Assembly (NCBI GenBank): GCA_010015655.1
Contig: ML976764.1
Span: 1-64,000 of the forward strand
Direction of reading: 5' to 3'
Source of the DNA: Bimuria novae-zelandiae CBS 107.79
Lineage: Eukaryota; Ascomycota; Dothideomycetes; Pleosporales; Didymosphaeriaceae
DNA: 64,000 nt
The first letter of the stretch is position 1. Every line of letters begins with the position of its first letter. The position numbers were made by a program, and so were the translations under genes. The notes under the pieces are model-generated. The model had not been told where the DNA came from. It did not search any database and saw only the letters and a program-made list of their open reading frames with translations. Of this stretch, positions 21,698-34,829 are shown piece after piece.

Positions 21698-24141
21698 CTA
21701 CTGGCCGATCGCGTTGCTGTCGAGATCAGTACCCTTGGACCAGTGATTGATCCAGTTGAAGATCTCAGTGTGCCAGAAAAGTGAGTTCTCAGCTTTGAGG
21801 ACGTGATGATTCTCATCGGGGAAGTTGAGGAAGCGCGACGGAATACCCTTCGTCTGCAGAATGTTAAAAAGTGAAAGACCATCACTCTCAGGCAGGCGGT
21901 AGTCCAGCGTGTTGTGGACCACGAACTGAGGGGTGCTCCAATTCGCTATGTGGTCTTGCGGGTTCCATTTAGAGTAGGTGGTGTTCTCGGCCCAAATGGG
22001 TCCTAGATAATCGTGTCGCATGAACCACAGCTCCTCGGTCGTGAAAGCAGACTCGGTGTTCGAAATGCCGTCATGCGTAACGATGCATTTGAACTCGCGC
22101 CCTAGGTCGTGACCTTGGATCCAATTGGTCATAAACTGCATGTTGTTAGCGCGTGCCTTGCCAATGGCGAGGTCCTCGTGTGAAAGTGAAAGTCGGCCAC
22201 AAAGACACAGTCAATCGCCAATGTGTTACCCCAGGATGAGGAATACAATGGGCAAATTTCAGCTTCACGCGAGAGCGAGGTTGTTTACTTACTCCTCCAT
22301 AACTCGCTCCAGCGACAATACCATTCTTGGTGTCAATGAAGGACGAAAGATTATCTCTCACGTACTCCCAGCCGAGAACAACATCGTAGTAAGGATAGCC
22401 GCCCCATTCGCCTTGGATTCTGTCCGTCAACTCCTGCCCAAATCCAGTGCTGCCGGTTGGGTTTGGTGCAACGACAACGTAGCCTTGGTCAGCCCAGACT
22501 TGGAAGTTCCAGCGAGTAGACCAAGCATTCGCATTGCTACCCTGCGGGCCACCGTGAATGATGTACGCAAGTGGATATGTCTCGTTCTCGCTAAAATTGC
22601 TTGGCTTCACGACGAGGGAATGCATTTGCTGGTCAAAGTCCGGGAGAGAGCCGGTGTAAAAGAACTCCTCAAGGGTGTGGGGGCCAAGGCCGGCCAGATC
22701 TTCGTCAACTTCTACTGCTGAGAACAGGACATTTTGCGTGCCATTTGGTGAAAGGGTGTAGAATTCGGCTGACGTCCAGATGGCGTTGGCTGCAACTATA
22801 AGCGAAGAGTCAGGTAGGACAGCAATCCCAGTAATGGAAGTTACAGAAGTCAAGTTCTCCGGCTTGAAATCGGCGTCGCTGGACAATGGGATGTGGAACG
22901 CCCGCGTCCTTGCATAGTCCTCCGCGGTGACGAAGAAAGACTCGCTGTCAGGGGCCCAGGCGATTGACCCTGGCGATCGGTCCCAGTTGGGAGCGAGGCC
23001 TTTCCAGTTGCTTGTCGATACTGCGCTACCATTGCCAGTGGTGTAGCCACCCTGATCAATATCAACCACGTAGAGCTTCACCCGATCGGACTCGTAATAG
23101 TCTCCGTCTTGTTGATAGTATGCAAGCTTTGCGCTGTCCGGGGAAAAGGTAGGAGCGCCGGAAGCACCCTGATGCCCAGCCTCGTAAGCCTCTGAGCCCG
23201 GGCCGTTCAAAGCTTGGGGGGCAGCCGCTGAATCGAATGCGCCGACGTAAATATAGCTGGCGGTGAAATTTGCTTTATTCAAGTGTGGCGCTTTGCTCAA
23301 AAAAGCATAGGTTGAGCCATCGGGACTAATGTCGTAGTCACCGCTTCCGCCGAATGGCTGCACTGGACTCTCCGGTCGCGTTACGTTGTAGTCAACGCCC
23401 TCGAGGAGGTTGCGCAGTGTATGGTTAACCAGACCGTATCCTGAGCTCTTGAGCAACGATCCAGCGAACACAGCGTAACGCTGCTTCGTAAGCCATGTGT
23501 CCCAATGCCTGGGGTATATGTCGCTGTAAAGGCGCCCAGTGTGGGGCGGTGTTGGTGCGAGATCCGGATTATAGGCCGTTCCGTTCGGATAGGCTAAGGT
23601 ATTAACCAGGAACCGCAAGTCGCCAGAAGATGTGTTGGCGACCTTGAGGCCTGAGTATGGCGCATCGAGGGAAGCCACCAGTTTGCTTCTGAAGATTAGG
23701 TCTTGTAGAACCGGGGACGTTCGAGAGCACATACCTCTCCAAAGGTTTCGAAATGTCACCAATCCAAAGCGTTACCCCGCCTGGTACCTCCTCATTGGTT
23801 CCGTTGATGTAGAGGAGTCCAGTCTCCGTTCCTGGCAACCAGACAGCTTCGTTGACTTCGGTGGAGTTCAGACCTGAATCTGTAATTTCGCCAGTCTCCA
23901 GGTTCAGCAATTGCCAAGCTGAAGTTGTGGATTGTTCTTCGAACGAGTACTGGGAATAGGAAAACAGGGCTACTTTGCCGGACGGGTTTGGCACAGGTGC
24001 ACCGCGTCTCGGGGCTTGGAGCAATTGCCTGAATTATGTCAGTCGCGTGGTGCTTGCAATCTTGAGGTGAAACGCTCACTTTGGCGTGATCGCACATGCT
24101 CCCGCAGCCAATGCCGCTACAATACCAAAGTGTCGCACCAT
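21698..24141 (-). CDS. DPP5: secreted dipeptidyl peptidase 5 (S9 family)
   Basis: Four exons, complement(21698..22135, 22293..23688, 23735..24028, 24080..24141), 729 residues. It removes N-terminal dipeptides from peptides outside the cell. A signal peptide (MVRHFGIVAALAAGACA) is followed by a beta-propeller domain and a C-terminal alpha/beta-hydrolase domain. The nucleophile Ser is in GASYGG, which is split by intron 3; the Asp candidate is in LDYRLPESDG and the His in DENHHVL. IIHGGPQGS is the oxyanion region. Introns 1 and 2 (51 and 46 bases) are typical; intron 3 is long at 157 bases (22136-22292). Each junction restores conserved residues (TPKQLLQ, ERSKLVASLDAP, YGGFMTNW). Several N-glycosylation sequons fit secretion. 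Confidence 0.95.
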
Positions 24142-27100
24142 GCTGGCTGCGCTCGAATGAATTCAATTCAAGCTTTTCAGATACCGGTGGACAACAACAG
24201 TACGTCGTACAACCCCTTTCCGTTGCGAAGCTGAGGTGGAGTAAGAAGCAAACATAGCGGCAGCGGAGTACTTGTAGCACCAGGCTTCCTGCGCTGGATT
24301 CGCGCCATCTTCACTATTATGGTATAAGGCCTGTGTGCTCGTCCATAGTTCCGATGACGAACGTCGTACCTGAGTCTCCTTCCTCTTCAGGATCTCGCGT
24401 ATATGCGCATCGTAATACTGCAGTACGAAGCTTGTTCGCTACAGGCCTACAGGCAAAACGCGGGTCCCCAGGCGGTTGGTTCTGGTCATTTAGGCTGCTT
24501 GGCAGAGTGAGATGTTACCTCGGAGAGGCAAACTGGACGGCGCTACGCCGCTAAACGCACCGCGAGAGAAGGTTCGGCGGGACATAGCGCACCGCCGACG
24601 TCTAGTTAGTCGCTTGGAAGGAGTTTCGGCCTCGGAATGGGATTGTTCCTCGCAGCATGATGCCCAAATCTCTTCCCCGATTCCGGTAAGACATTGTGCT
24701 GATGGAAGGACGGCAGCTGTCTGACAAGGTACCCCTCACACCAACGCATCCTGCGTAAGCAATAAAAGACCCACAATGTGGAAAATCCGGTAGTATATTC
24801 GTCAACCATCTCTAAATCACGCGTTCGCCTGCCGATTGCCTCGCACGGACCGAACGGCGTGAGGTGGATCTTGCATCAATTCCGGGACCGAGTCAAGTCG
24901 CCAAGCGAAGAAAGGCGGGGAGAAGTCGATTGGGACGCGTAGAAGGGTGAAAATTTTACGGCACAATGGACGTTTAAAGCTTCGCGGGAGACTCAAAAAA
25001 TAAGTAAAAGGAAGCTGGTCGAAGATGGATGTCGTTTGATCTCGTGCGAGACTCCGTCGCTCCTGCCGCCCACCCGACGGAATGCGTAATCACGTGGGCA
25101 CTAAACCGTTCCTGGACCCGCTCAACGGTGCAGCGATTGCTTATTTCCACCACACTAGATCCGCCTGCAATGCGTATCTTCGAGCCTCTTGAGTCTTTAG
25201 CCTTTGTTCCGGCCCACTGCATTTGGTTGTACTATACCTCCCTACAATAGATCCCTCCCATATGGGACTCGTGATCGACCCTCCAGGTTCTCCGCTGGAG
25301 AAGTCACATAGCCGGCGCAAACACACCCAGGCATCAACAACAGGCAGTGCCTGTGACAAGTTACTTCAATTCCGCGTATCATCTAGCAGTTAGACCTGAC
25401 GTTATCCCCAAATCAGCTGCTCAAAACGCTACATATGTACAACATTACTAGTCCGTAACATTTGCGGCTATGTCTTTGCATCCATGGCTTGCTTGCGAAT
25501 TCCACGTTTATGATCTCGATTTTTATCGACTGCTTTTGAAGTTGACGCACAGGACTTCGCGTTGAATATTGGATAACTGTCTTGGACGTACCTTGTGTAC
25601 TTGTGATTCGTCGCTCGTAATGGAATCCAGGTACTTGCACAACGAGCCGGATTTATTGAGAGCGCGAAGTTTGATGAATGGTGTGTTGAACCCTGCCGGT
25701 GATATCTTGCTTTATTCCAACCCTTATCGCATTCTACGTTTAGACGATTTGTCTCGAGACCATCCCACGTTGCGGAACCACAGTGCAGCTATCAGCCTAG
25801 ATAGCCATGAAAATTATCATTTTGCTTAGTTTCTAAAGGGGAAAGGGCCAAATATAGTCAGACTCAGTTGAAACAAGAACTCCAAATTTTTCGTGCTTTA
25901 ACATTGATTTAATGTCGCTCTTCGCTGGTCTTAGCGAAAGAGACTCGTGAAAATCTCCTATTATTCATACTGCACGGATCCACACTAAACGCGCTAGAGC
26001 TAATTACAAATCTACCCTTACTTGCAGGTGTACATGGAGGGCTCACATTGCGATGATTCATGCGACTGACGACTTTCAGGTTAGCTGAATGCATAAGTAG
26101 CCGAAATTCATTCCCGCGTCAAGTTTGAATGTATTATTCGGGTGATAATCTCTGTCATTGGTGCGACACGTAGTTCTGTGCCGTGTGAAAGAGTTTACAT
26201 GGAGACCCATCCCCAACAAGCGGCTAGAAGATGCCGTGCCGTGGGGAAGTTCAAGTTTTGACGCATCGAAACTAGTGGCATCTTATTAGTCAAACCTAAC
26301 CCTAGTGTCAACCGCGATTACTGTGGTCCAGTTCCGAACAATCCAACGGCCAGCAATGTTGCAGGACGGCACAGTGGCCTTTATCGGAATGGCTCACAGT
26401 CTCATGCTCTTTTCCGACTTGCCCGGGATTCCCTTATCGGGATAATTTGATGTGAACCGTGCCGGCAATATCCAGTAACACAGCGCCAAGGGGTTTTTTT
26501 TTTTAGAATACAATTCACCACCGTTTCCCTAGCGCCGAGTTCGACAACAAAATGAAGACGATATGTAGAAGCAAGCAAAGCATCAGAATAGTAAAGGGCA
26601 CCAATAAAGAGAGGCACTAGAACGAACGACATTCTTTAGATCGAGGCGGCATCGCCGAGCTGGGGAAGACGCAGGGGATTAGCCCAAATTCGAAAAACGG
26701 GGACTGGCGCTGCAGGGATATCTGATTGCGACACAGCGTAGGTGTAGACTCCAGGGTACAGCTATCTGCCGAAGTAAGTCGGTGCAGACCAACAAGTCGA
26801 TGCATGTGTCAAGACCTCCAGAATGGAATACCTGCAAATTAGAAGCATAGAAGCCAGTTGCGGGAGAGCGACACACTGCGTTCATCGCGCTCCATAGATA
26901 CTCCATAGATAGGCAGTGGTAGCACCGGGTTGTCGGAGCTGAGCAGGTCGCGACACTAATTGCGTGGTAGGCCACCGCTTTGGTGTATGGAGCGTGTTCC
27001 TTGTCACGATACCTTTTCTCTTCGGAAGAAGATCAGCGGCGTTCCTGTCGTCCCACAAATGTCGCCGCGCAGTTGCATGAGCTTTCTGAGGGAGACTTCC

Positions 27101-28083
27101 AAGGTTAGGCGCACATCCATCTGTGCACCGTCAGGACATCGATGATTTTGGTCCACCAGGCCAAGCAAGAGTGTTGCATTTCCCCATTTTATTCGCTTGT
27201 CCTCAACGCTGCCAATCTGACCAGAGTGTTCGTAGCGGTGGGAAGAAACAACCTCCCCCAATTTTTTACGAGTGCATGTCGCAGTGGCAACACGTGATCG
27301 GATAGCCGAGTCGTACGATAAGGGTCTGCGAGGCTACGCCTAAGTTGGCTAACGATCGGCGACCGGCTCGCACTCTGCCGCAGAGCCCCATAACGGCTTC
27401 AACACCCTGCATCCAACGTCCGGTCAGTGACGTCAAGCGTGCGATTGGCGTTCAAATGTTGTCATCGGGTAGGTCGTTCCAAGCTTTTTCTGACTGGATG
27501 AAGAGTCTGAAAATTCTTAGACGTCGTTGGTGTCGTCTTGTCCCGCGTTGAGGTGACGCTACAAGATGTTTTCTCGTCGGCATCACCACATCGAGTTTTC
27601 CTGCCGATAAGTTAAGCAATTCTCCCCGGGGTTCTCCGCAGAGCCGCACTGTATCCGCATACGACAATGACGTAGGGATGCACTGGCGCCGAGCCAAGCG
27701 CCTCAGGCCGACCCCAAGCGCCCTCCGCTCCTCTCAAGATTGGGTCCAAGAGTACGCGCTCCACCACCAGTGCCACTTATCATTCTTATCCCCACCCCGA
27801 GACCCACTTTGTGTTGACGTCGTTCAATCATGTTGCTTAACGATTGTGATACCTTCAAGGTGTTTTGAAAATTCATTCTCTAGTCTACTCCACGTGTAAG
27901 ATGTAATGCTGGTGCATGTGGGTAGGTGTGGATCTTAGGTTCGCATGGCAAAACTTCGCCCTCACCGAACTCTTGCGCGTGAGGACCGGAGAGAAGGGCA
28001 TATAAGAGGATCTCCTCCGCCTCTAGGACCCTCTCCAATCCCCCATCCAATCTCTCCAGATTGACAAGAGTGTTCACAGCATC
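24142..28083. other. 3.9 kb gene-free region upstream of the sugar transporter
   Basis: Includes the DPP5 promoter at the left and the sugar transporter promoter at the right. No open frame has family motifs or a splice-consistent continuation. A T run of 11 lies near 26494. A low-GC stretch at 25800-26300 may be repeat debris. Confidence 0.5.
28001..28006 (+). promoter_or_regulatory. TATA-like box of the sugar transporter gene
   Basis: GGGCATATAAGAGG lies about 80 bases before the ATG at 28084, in a plausible core-promoter position. Confidence 0.5.
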
Positions 28084-29817
28084 ATGGCAATCCACAAGGA
28101 CAATGCGTCTGGTATTCCCACCTACTGGGGACAGTCCGGAAGGGGTCTCCAGTTGCTCGTTGCCGTCATTGCGACCACCGATTTCTTGCTCTTTGGTTAC
28201 GATCAGGGTGTTATGAGTGGAATCATTTCTGCTCCAGCTTTCACTAAAGCTTTCCCTGAGGTCGAGGGTGACAGCACCTACGAGGGGTTCGTCACTGCTA
28301 TCTACGCCGTCGGTTGCTTCCTGGGTGCCTGCTTCATCTTCGTCGCTGGAGACCGGCTAGGCCGCCGCAATTCCATCTTCTTGGGTGCCTCCGTTATGAT
28401 CGTGGGTGTGGTCGTCCAGATCACAGCTATGCCAATCGGCGGTGGTGCAACGGCTCAGTTCATTGTCGGGCGATGCATCACAGGTGTTGGCAACGGTATC
28501 AACACGTCGACCGTTCCTACCTATCAGGCTGAGTAAGTCAACTCACGTACCACAACTCTGACATTGTGCTAATTCGAATAAAGATGTTCCAAGGCCAAGA
28601 ACCGTGGTAAGGTCATCTGCTTTGAGGGTGGCTGCGTGGCTGTCGGGACTCTCATCGCCTACTGGATTGACTATGGCTGCACCTACGGCCCAGATGACCT
28701 CACTTGGCGCTTCCCCATCGCATTCCAGTGCGTTTTCGCCATCACCGTCTTGATCATCATGGTCAAGATGCCCGAGTCGCCGCGATGGCTTCTTAGCCAC
28801 AACCGTCAGGACGAAGCCAGAACGATCTTGGCTGGTTTGGCCGGTCTTCCACGGGACGACCCTGAGATCGATCTTCAGATCAACGTCATCGTCAACGCTA
28901 TAAAAGCTGCTGGACAGGGCAAGACGAAGTTCAGCGATCTGTGGACTGGTGGCAGGACGCAGCACCGTCGCCGCACTATCTTGGGCGCTTCGTCTCAGAT
29001 GATGCAACAGCTGTCCGGATGCAATGCTGTCATCTACTACTTCCCTATTCTTTGCCAGAACGCTCTCGGTACCACGCACAACCTCGCTCTGCTGCTAGGA
29101 GGTATAAACATGATTGTTTACGCCATTTTCGCCTGCACGTCTTGGTTCTTGGTCGAGCGTGTTGGTCGCCGTAAGCTTTACCTCTATGGAACCGTTGGAC
29201 AGATGGTGTCCATGATCATCACTTTCGCTTGTTTGATCCCGGATGCCGACACGGGTGCCGCCAACGGTGCTGCTTTCGGCCTATTCCTTTACATTGCCTT
29301 CTTCGGGGCTACCTGGCTTCCGCTTCCCTGGCTGTACCCGGCCGAGATCAATCCTCTCAAGACTCGGGCCAAGGCAAACGCAACATCGACCATCCAAAAC
29401 TGGCTCTGGAACTTTTTCGTAAGTTCAAATCATCGCAGGCTGTCATTTGATCTTCTTACTAACACTTTATAGATTGTCATGATCACTCCTGTGCTCATCG
29501 ACGAGATTGGCTGGGGCACCTACCTTTTCTTCGGTGCTCTCAACGCCATCTTCATTCCCATCATCTACTTCTTCTACCCCGAAACCGCTGGCCGTTCACT
29601 CGAGGAGATTGATCTCATCTTCGCCAAGGGCTACGTTGAGAAGATGAGCTATGTCAAGGCTAGCCATGAGTTGCCTCGCTTGGAAGAGGCAAACATCTCT
29701 CGCTTTGCCTTCGATAACGGCTACCTCTCAGGCGATGAGGAGAGCGGAATCGACGAGTACAAGGAGAAGGCTGTTACGCAAGAGAACCTTACGCTGCAGA
29801 CGAATGCGCAGGCGTAA
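28084..29817 (+). CDS. MFS sugar transporter
   Basis: Three exons, join(28084..28532, 28584..29418, 29473..29817), 542 residues, twelve predicted helices. Sugar-porter signatures: FGYDQGVMSG in helix 1, GDRLGRRNS in loop 2-3, PESPRWL before the central loop, QQLSGCNAVIYYFP in helix 7, VERVGRRKLYLYG in loop 8-9, and PETAGRSLEEID after helix 12. Introns of 51 and 54 bases use GTAAGT donors and AAG or TAG acceptors, and both junctions restore family sequence (YQAECSKAKNRG, WNFFIVMITP). A hexose or pentose is the likely substrate, but the sequence does not decide which. The long upstream gap and TATA-like box suggest regulated expression. Confidence 0.93.
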
Positions 29818-32249
29818 ACAGGTGGATGGAGAATGCCGAGGTGATCGAGCGGGCTTAGTGCGCTGGGCTGCGCTTTGGTGCCGTCGATCGGTATGTGAAT
29901 GTCTGCTTGCTTGCGAGCTAGCGTCGGTTGGACGCGCATTGTGAAAGATACCCGACGCTTAGTTCGTCAACCCCATCGATGATTTACGATAGATTAGAAG
30001 GCTGGCGGAGGTAGAGGTGTGCAGATTACACTCTATGATTGCACGCGAGTTTTATACCCTTTAAGATTGATAGATAGTTTCAATAGACACTGTCTTTCCT
30101 CAATACTTCATTTCTTACTTAGTATGCGCCGTTTGACTTCACTGCTAATGATGCTGTTTATTACTGTCTAGTCCTGTGGTTTGAACCTGATTAAACCGTC
30201 TTGCATCATCGTCGCCCCTACTACTGCCAACAATGTTGCCCAAGGGGAGCGAGCCGTCTTCCAACAATGTGGGTACAGCTTTGGAGTGTGCTGTTCGAGG
30301 TTCAGGCGGCTTGCTCAGATCTTAGATGCCGGCATGGAAGATCACAATTAGGTATGTGACAAGGAAGCCATCCTGGTGAAGTTTCGGTCACAATCGAAAT
30401 AATTCGAAATAATGAGCAGCGAGTTACGATCCAAAGTAAACCAATGCGCGCATGCATGCAGTTTAGTCTCTCGAGGGAGCTCATGCGAGCCATGCGAATG
30501 CGGCGTTGTCGCCAGAGGAAATGAGCCTTTGAGTGTGTGCAAGATCGGCTCTCGCCGATCAATTGGCACACGTCGATCATTATCCTTTTCCAAATCCACC
30601 TTTCGAAGGTAAAGCCAGGCTACAGGGTTGAAGAGTAGTCTAAATCTTGGCTGGGCGCGGCAGGATGATCCGTCGGCTCGCCTTCATTGTTGTGCAGCCT
30701 ACGAAAATCTTGGTTTTTATGTCGTATTTGTCTTAGTGGTCTACAGGTGAGTTTTTCTCTCTCTCAAACGACCAGGCACAGGTGAATATGGTGCCTCTCT
30801 TCAGCTGCTTGAGTCACGGTGACGCTTCGCGTGCCGTAGTTGTCCGTCGCGGATTTGTGCATTGTGTTGATGAAGTGCTCGGAAGGACCACCACCTAGGG
30901 TAAAACAGCCAGCCATGCTTTTTTCCTAGCGTCGGCTACAACGGTGAGGCTACGCACAGTCTACGTAAGTGGATCAAAAGGCCATTGTCTACCTGCATGG
31001 CCTGATCAAAAGGCAGCACGCAGCCGTCATTCATCGAGGTACGGCCGCGGCGCCATGCTCTGTTCGAGGATTTCCAAACCCAAGGTAGCACTCAATAGAC
31101 AAGCAATCACCTAAATGGTTACAGAAACTTTAACTAAGAGTACTAGTATATATTATTGGGAATGCAATACCTAGGACTGAGAAGCAAACCGCAAACAAAG
31201 TTACCACGGCATCATAGGCGGCGGACGAGATCTAGGGAAAGATCCGAGCTGTTACCGATACATAATTCGCCGGCACATATTTTAAAGGCAACGGGAATGA
31301 TCGCAGTACAATAAAATTCTTGACAATAAAAATATCAAAGTGAATTAACTGGGACTCGAACGTGGAACATTAACTCAACACGCATCAAAAGTATCCAAAG
31401 GTCTGACAAGTACGTGACCTTCTAACGCCCACTAGACCATTAGATAATTACGAAATGACAACAAGTGATTTATCAATGATTTTAAGTCTAACATCTAATT
31501 ATATATACTTGAGCGAATTTCCTAGTGATCAAAAAAGGCAGTCACAGAGGCCATGCTTTACCCTTTACCGCAGAGCGACCTGAGTCACTTGTCGGTCGGG
31601 TGAAAGCTATGACGTTCACGGTCAACATTGGAAGGCGCGCTTCATATTCAGCGGCCCATGATCGACCTACACTTTGCCGCGATTGCTTTCCCACCTCAGA
31701 GCTTTCTTCGACATGATTGTTCCTATAGCTCAATCGCAGAGCTTTGCAGAGGGCATTCGCCATCATCAGAAATAGCGAGCCTAGCTTACCGAGTTCAGTC
31801 GATGTCTATCCTGGTACAATCGTCACAGCCAGCGTTGTTCCAGAATCAATGGGGTCCGCATCAATAGCGGCTACGTGATTAGCACTCATTGATCCTCAAA
31901 CGAACAAGCGAACTCATCCTAGGAAAGTATTTCTTCCGATAGAAAGCACAAAGGAGCACTTGGAAGGGCTTATTGTCACATAAAGTATCATTTGCGATAA
32001 AATACGCACTGACGAAGGCACGGTAGTATGTGCAATAATTTCTATTCACAAGGCTCACATGTTGGGAACAAGCCGTTTTACACCACAACGAAGCCCACGC
32101 CACATATATCAAGTCACCGCTCGTGCATCAATCAGCACTTGTGAGCCCTGTCTCTTCGACTATCAAGTCCTCACAGCCATAGCTATCACCGACGCAATTT
32201 AGGGCTGTTTTTGACCTTCAGATAGGTGATCTTCAGCACTCCCATCGGC
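29818..32249. other. 2.4 kb gene-poor region
   Basis: 3' flank of the sugar transporter, then unassigned DNA. The part from about 31100 to 31520 is AT-rich and holds the tRNA-like relic described separately. No protein gene is supported. Confidence 0.5.
31345..31445 (-). repeat. tRNA-like relic with Pol III boxes, possible SINE
   Basis: On the minus strand TGGTCTAGTGG (31429-31439) fits the internal A box and GTTCGAGTCC (31352-31361) fits the B box. They are about 70 bases apart, farther than in an intronless tRNA. Between them AAGGTC and GACCTT can pair around a 12-base loop. The T stem and acceptor stem do not pair, so it is not a working tRNA. A decayed tRNA gene or tRNA-derived SINE are both possible. 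Confidence 0.35.
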
Positions 32250-33164
32250 TTACTGGCGACGTTTCTTCTTCTGGGTGAGCTTGCATTCGAGAGAGGACTT
32301 CTCTCCAGCCCACATTTCCCTCTTCTTCCGGTGATCCCGCCGCTCTTGCAAAAGGAGCGCCCTCGTGGCCTTGAACGCACGCTCAGCACGCATCCTTTGC
32401 CGCGTTTCCTTCTTGAGAGCCTCTTCCAGCCGGTCAATTTTCAGTTGCTCTAGTTAAGTCAGTCTAGTTGAAAATCTATCAGAGTGTGAAGCTAACCTAG
32501 ACTCTTGCCGGCCAAGCCAGTGCTCTTTGCATAGACGGGTATCCATGGGATGTCGATGTCGCTCTCCTCATCGTCGGATGATGCCGCTAGCTCGCGGCAT
32601 GCCATACGAATAAAGTTCTTCCTAATGTATTGGCTGGCGCGGAAGGTCGACACATGACCAGCCCTCATGAAGAGGTACGTAATGGCGCTGCGGAGGAGTC
32701 AAGCTTCGACGGGGTGTTTCTCGGACTCAAATATGTTGTCGTACTTTGGACAGAGGACTCAGCTGGCTTCGAAGTCGCTCGGCGAAACGTACCCGAATAT
32801 TCCATCTTCCGCTATACGCCCGACGAACTGAACGGTGAAGTCGCGGCATAGAATTGTTGAAAAGTATCGTCCACATGAAGTTGAGTGTAAGTGTTGTCAA
32901 TTATGTAGGTGACGAAATCGCCTATATAAGGCTAGCGTGCTCCTTCCGTATGCCGGGAAGCACCTCCTTCAACAAGAATAGCGTACAATATGTCGTTGAC
33001 GCCTTGCGCAACGTCATGGTGTCTCCTCTAGGCAGCGCTATGTTGCGGTGTGGGCCAACTGCGAGCGAAGGTGCCTCAAGGTGGACAAAAGGGTTGCCGA
33101 AGCGCGGGATGCGTTGAGCGCAGGCATGAGCGTCGATCGGAAACGCGCGTCGAAACTTCTGCAC
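32250..33164 (-). pseudogene. decayed unknown gene, copy A (paralogue of 47738-48880)
   Basis: Pieces of one protein can be read in minus frames: an N-terminal part from 33164 (MQKFRRAF, FVHLEAPSLAVG), then RDFTVQFVGRIAEDGIFGY and SDFEAS, then LLRSAITYLFMRAGHVSTF, an acidic DDEESDID stretch, and after an intron (GTTAGC to CTAG) a basic coiled coil starting EQLKIDRLEEAL and ending in KKKRRQ at the TAA 32250-32252. The order and several residues match copy B (KDFSIDFV, RNACMYCFLKAGHVSGF). Two in-frame TGA codons near 32710-32770 and frame changes toward the N-terminus mark it as broken. Family and function not recognised. Confidence 0.55.
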
Positions 33165-33885
33165 ATCTTCAGGGAATGAGGACTCTGCTCATGATACAAT
33201 CGCGTCGAGCGACCAAAGCTCCTCTCCGGCCGCGGCGGGTGGCATCGCGATTGTGCGTAAGGTTCGGAATGCGGGTGGAGTAGGCGGAACGCAAGCTACG
33301 GCAAGTGGACAGGCCCGTTTGCTCGCCTTGTTGTGATCTGAATCCGAAAATGACGACATTACATAATAACGGTAGTTAACGAGCGCATAATGGCATTTGG
33401 TAACGGAAGGCGCGAAGAAAATCGACTAAACCTGCCGCGCATGAATGAGAAGATAGCCCACGGTGCATCAAGCCATAGAGAATAGATAATACTCACTGTG
33501 GTTGCGCAAGCATATCACAGGATACTTTAGAATGGTAGTACATAAATCTCACGCTTTTTTCTAATTGTTATGTCTTTAGGGAGGAAATAAATGCTCTATT
33601 GCGCACTTCAGAACAGATTTATATGTAATGGTAATGAATGTTTGCAATTTACTAGACGTCTACATAAAACCCAGCACAGTTCGTATTTCTTTACCAAGAC
33701 TGTAGATCCAAGTTCACCGGTTGCCTTGATATAATGTCGGGAACTGCGCATGGGAAGGCAGGAATAGGGTGTTCGAGGATTTTTGCATGTCATGCTTCAC
33801 ACTACGGAGCTTGTATCCACGATACTACCATAAGGATTCACTCCGAACTACTATATAAGAGTCGAATGTCCTTGTGGTCGTCTTT
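33165..33885. other. intergenic, nothing recognised
   Basis: AT-rich towards the right. Short open frames only. Confidence 0.5.
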
Positions 33886-34826
33886 CTATCTCAACTCTGC
33901 CAAACGGCAAAGGCCAATGTGCGTATGCTTAACTGTAACACTAGTTCCAGCAGTATTACGGAACGTTTCTTGAAGAAATTCCTGGACCTGGTGACAGAGA
34001 GCAGCAATCTGTGGATATGGGTCTGTGAGGCCTTTTTGAAGGCTCACAAAGTAAGTGCTAGGATTCCTGACGCCAAGCTCCACGGTTGCTTCCAAAGGGG
34101 CGTAATGGTAGTTAAGATAGAGATGGACCACCAAATTCTTCAGGTTCACCAAGTTCTGCAATTGCTTCGTGATACCGGAATGGAGGTGATCCGGCATGAT
34201 CAAGGGCTCTTGGCCCTTTAGAAACCGGACCGTGGTGAGTATATCGTGAGCGTAGAAAGAGGTCACCGGAACTTGGATCACAAGCTCTTCCAGTCGTACA
34301 CACTCGCCCAGCAGCTCCCAGAGCTTTTTGATTTCAAGACCCTTCGGCAGAATCTCAGTAACAGAATCGAATGAGAGCTCTAAAGACCGAATATTGGCTC
34401 GACCATCGCCGCCGATAAGCTCTAGGAGGGCGATATACAACTTGACGGGATCAAGTTGGAGGTACTGCTGGAAACGGGTGAAGGCTTGCGATCCATTCTT
34501 TGGCACGTGAGAAGAACAGTCTGAAGAAAACTTGATAGTGTTATTAGTAAAGAAGAAGCTACGAGGCTCATTCCAGATCTGCCAATTCAGGGAACTCAGC
34601 GATTGCAGGGTGCTGAGTGCAGCACGAGCATCAGTGGTGTCCCAACCACTATCCGTTTTCTAGGCAGTCATTGCACGTGGGCCTGCGCCTAGGCGCCCGT
34701 CCCTACACCGATACCACTATCAATCATGCGGAAACTCGATGATTGTGGAAAGTAATGAAATGTAATGCCCTTTGGGACTTTGAGTGCATTCCCATAGACT
34801 TCGTTGCGCAACTCGGCCGGCCGGCC
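33886..34826 (-). pseudogene. F-box-like hypothetical gene, probably broken
   Basis: A 5' piece ending near 34713 carries RPAELRNEVYGNAL, the signature of fungal F-box-like (2EXR-like) proteins, but a TGA lies directly upstream at 34827-34829 and no ATG precedes it in frame. A plausible 49-base intron (donor GTAGGG, acceptor CCTAG at 34660) joins it to a long frame from 34659 to 33886 with SSLNWQIWNEPRSFFFTNN and, further on, SLELSFDSVTEILPK. The long frame ends in a normal stop. The missing start and upstream TGA suggest loss of the 5' end or a nonsense change; a further upstream exon cannot be excluded. Confidence 0.5.
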
Positions 34827-34829
34827 TCA

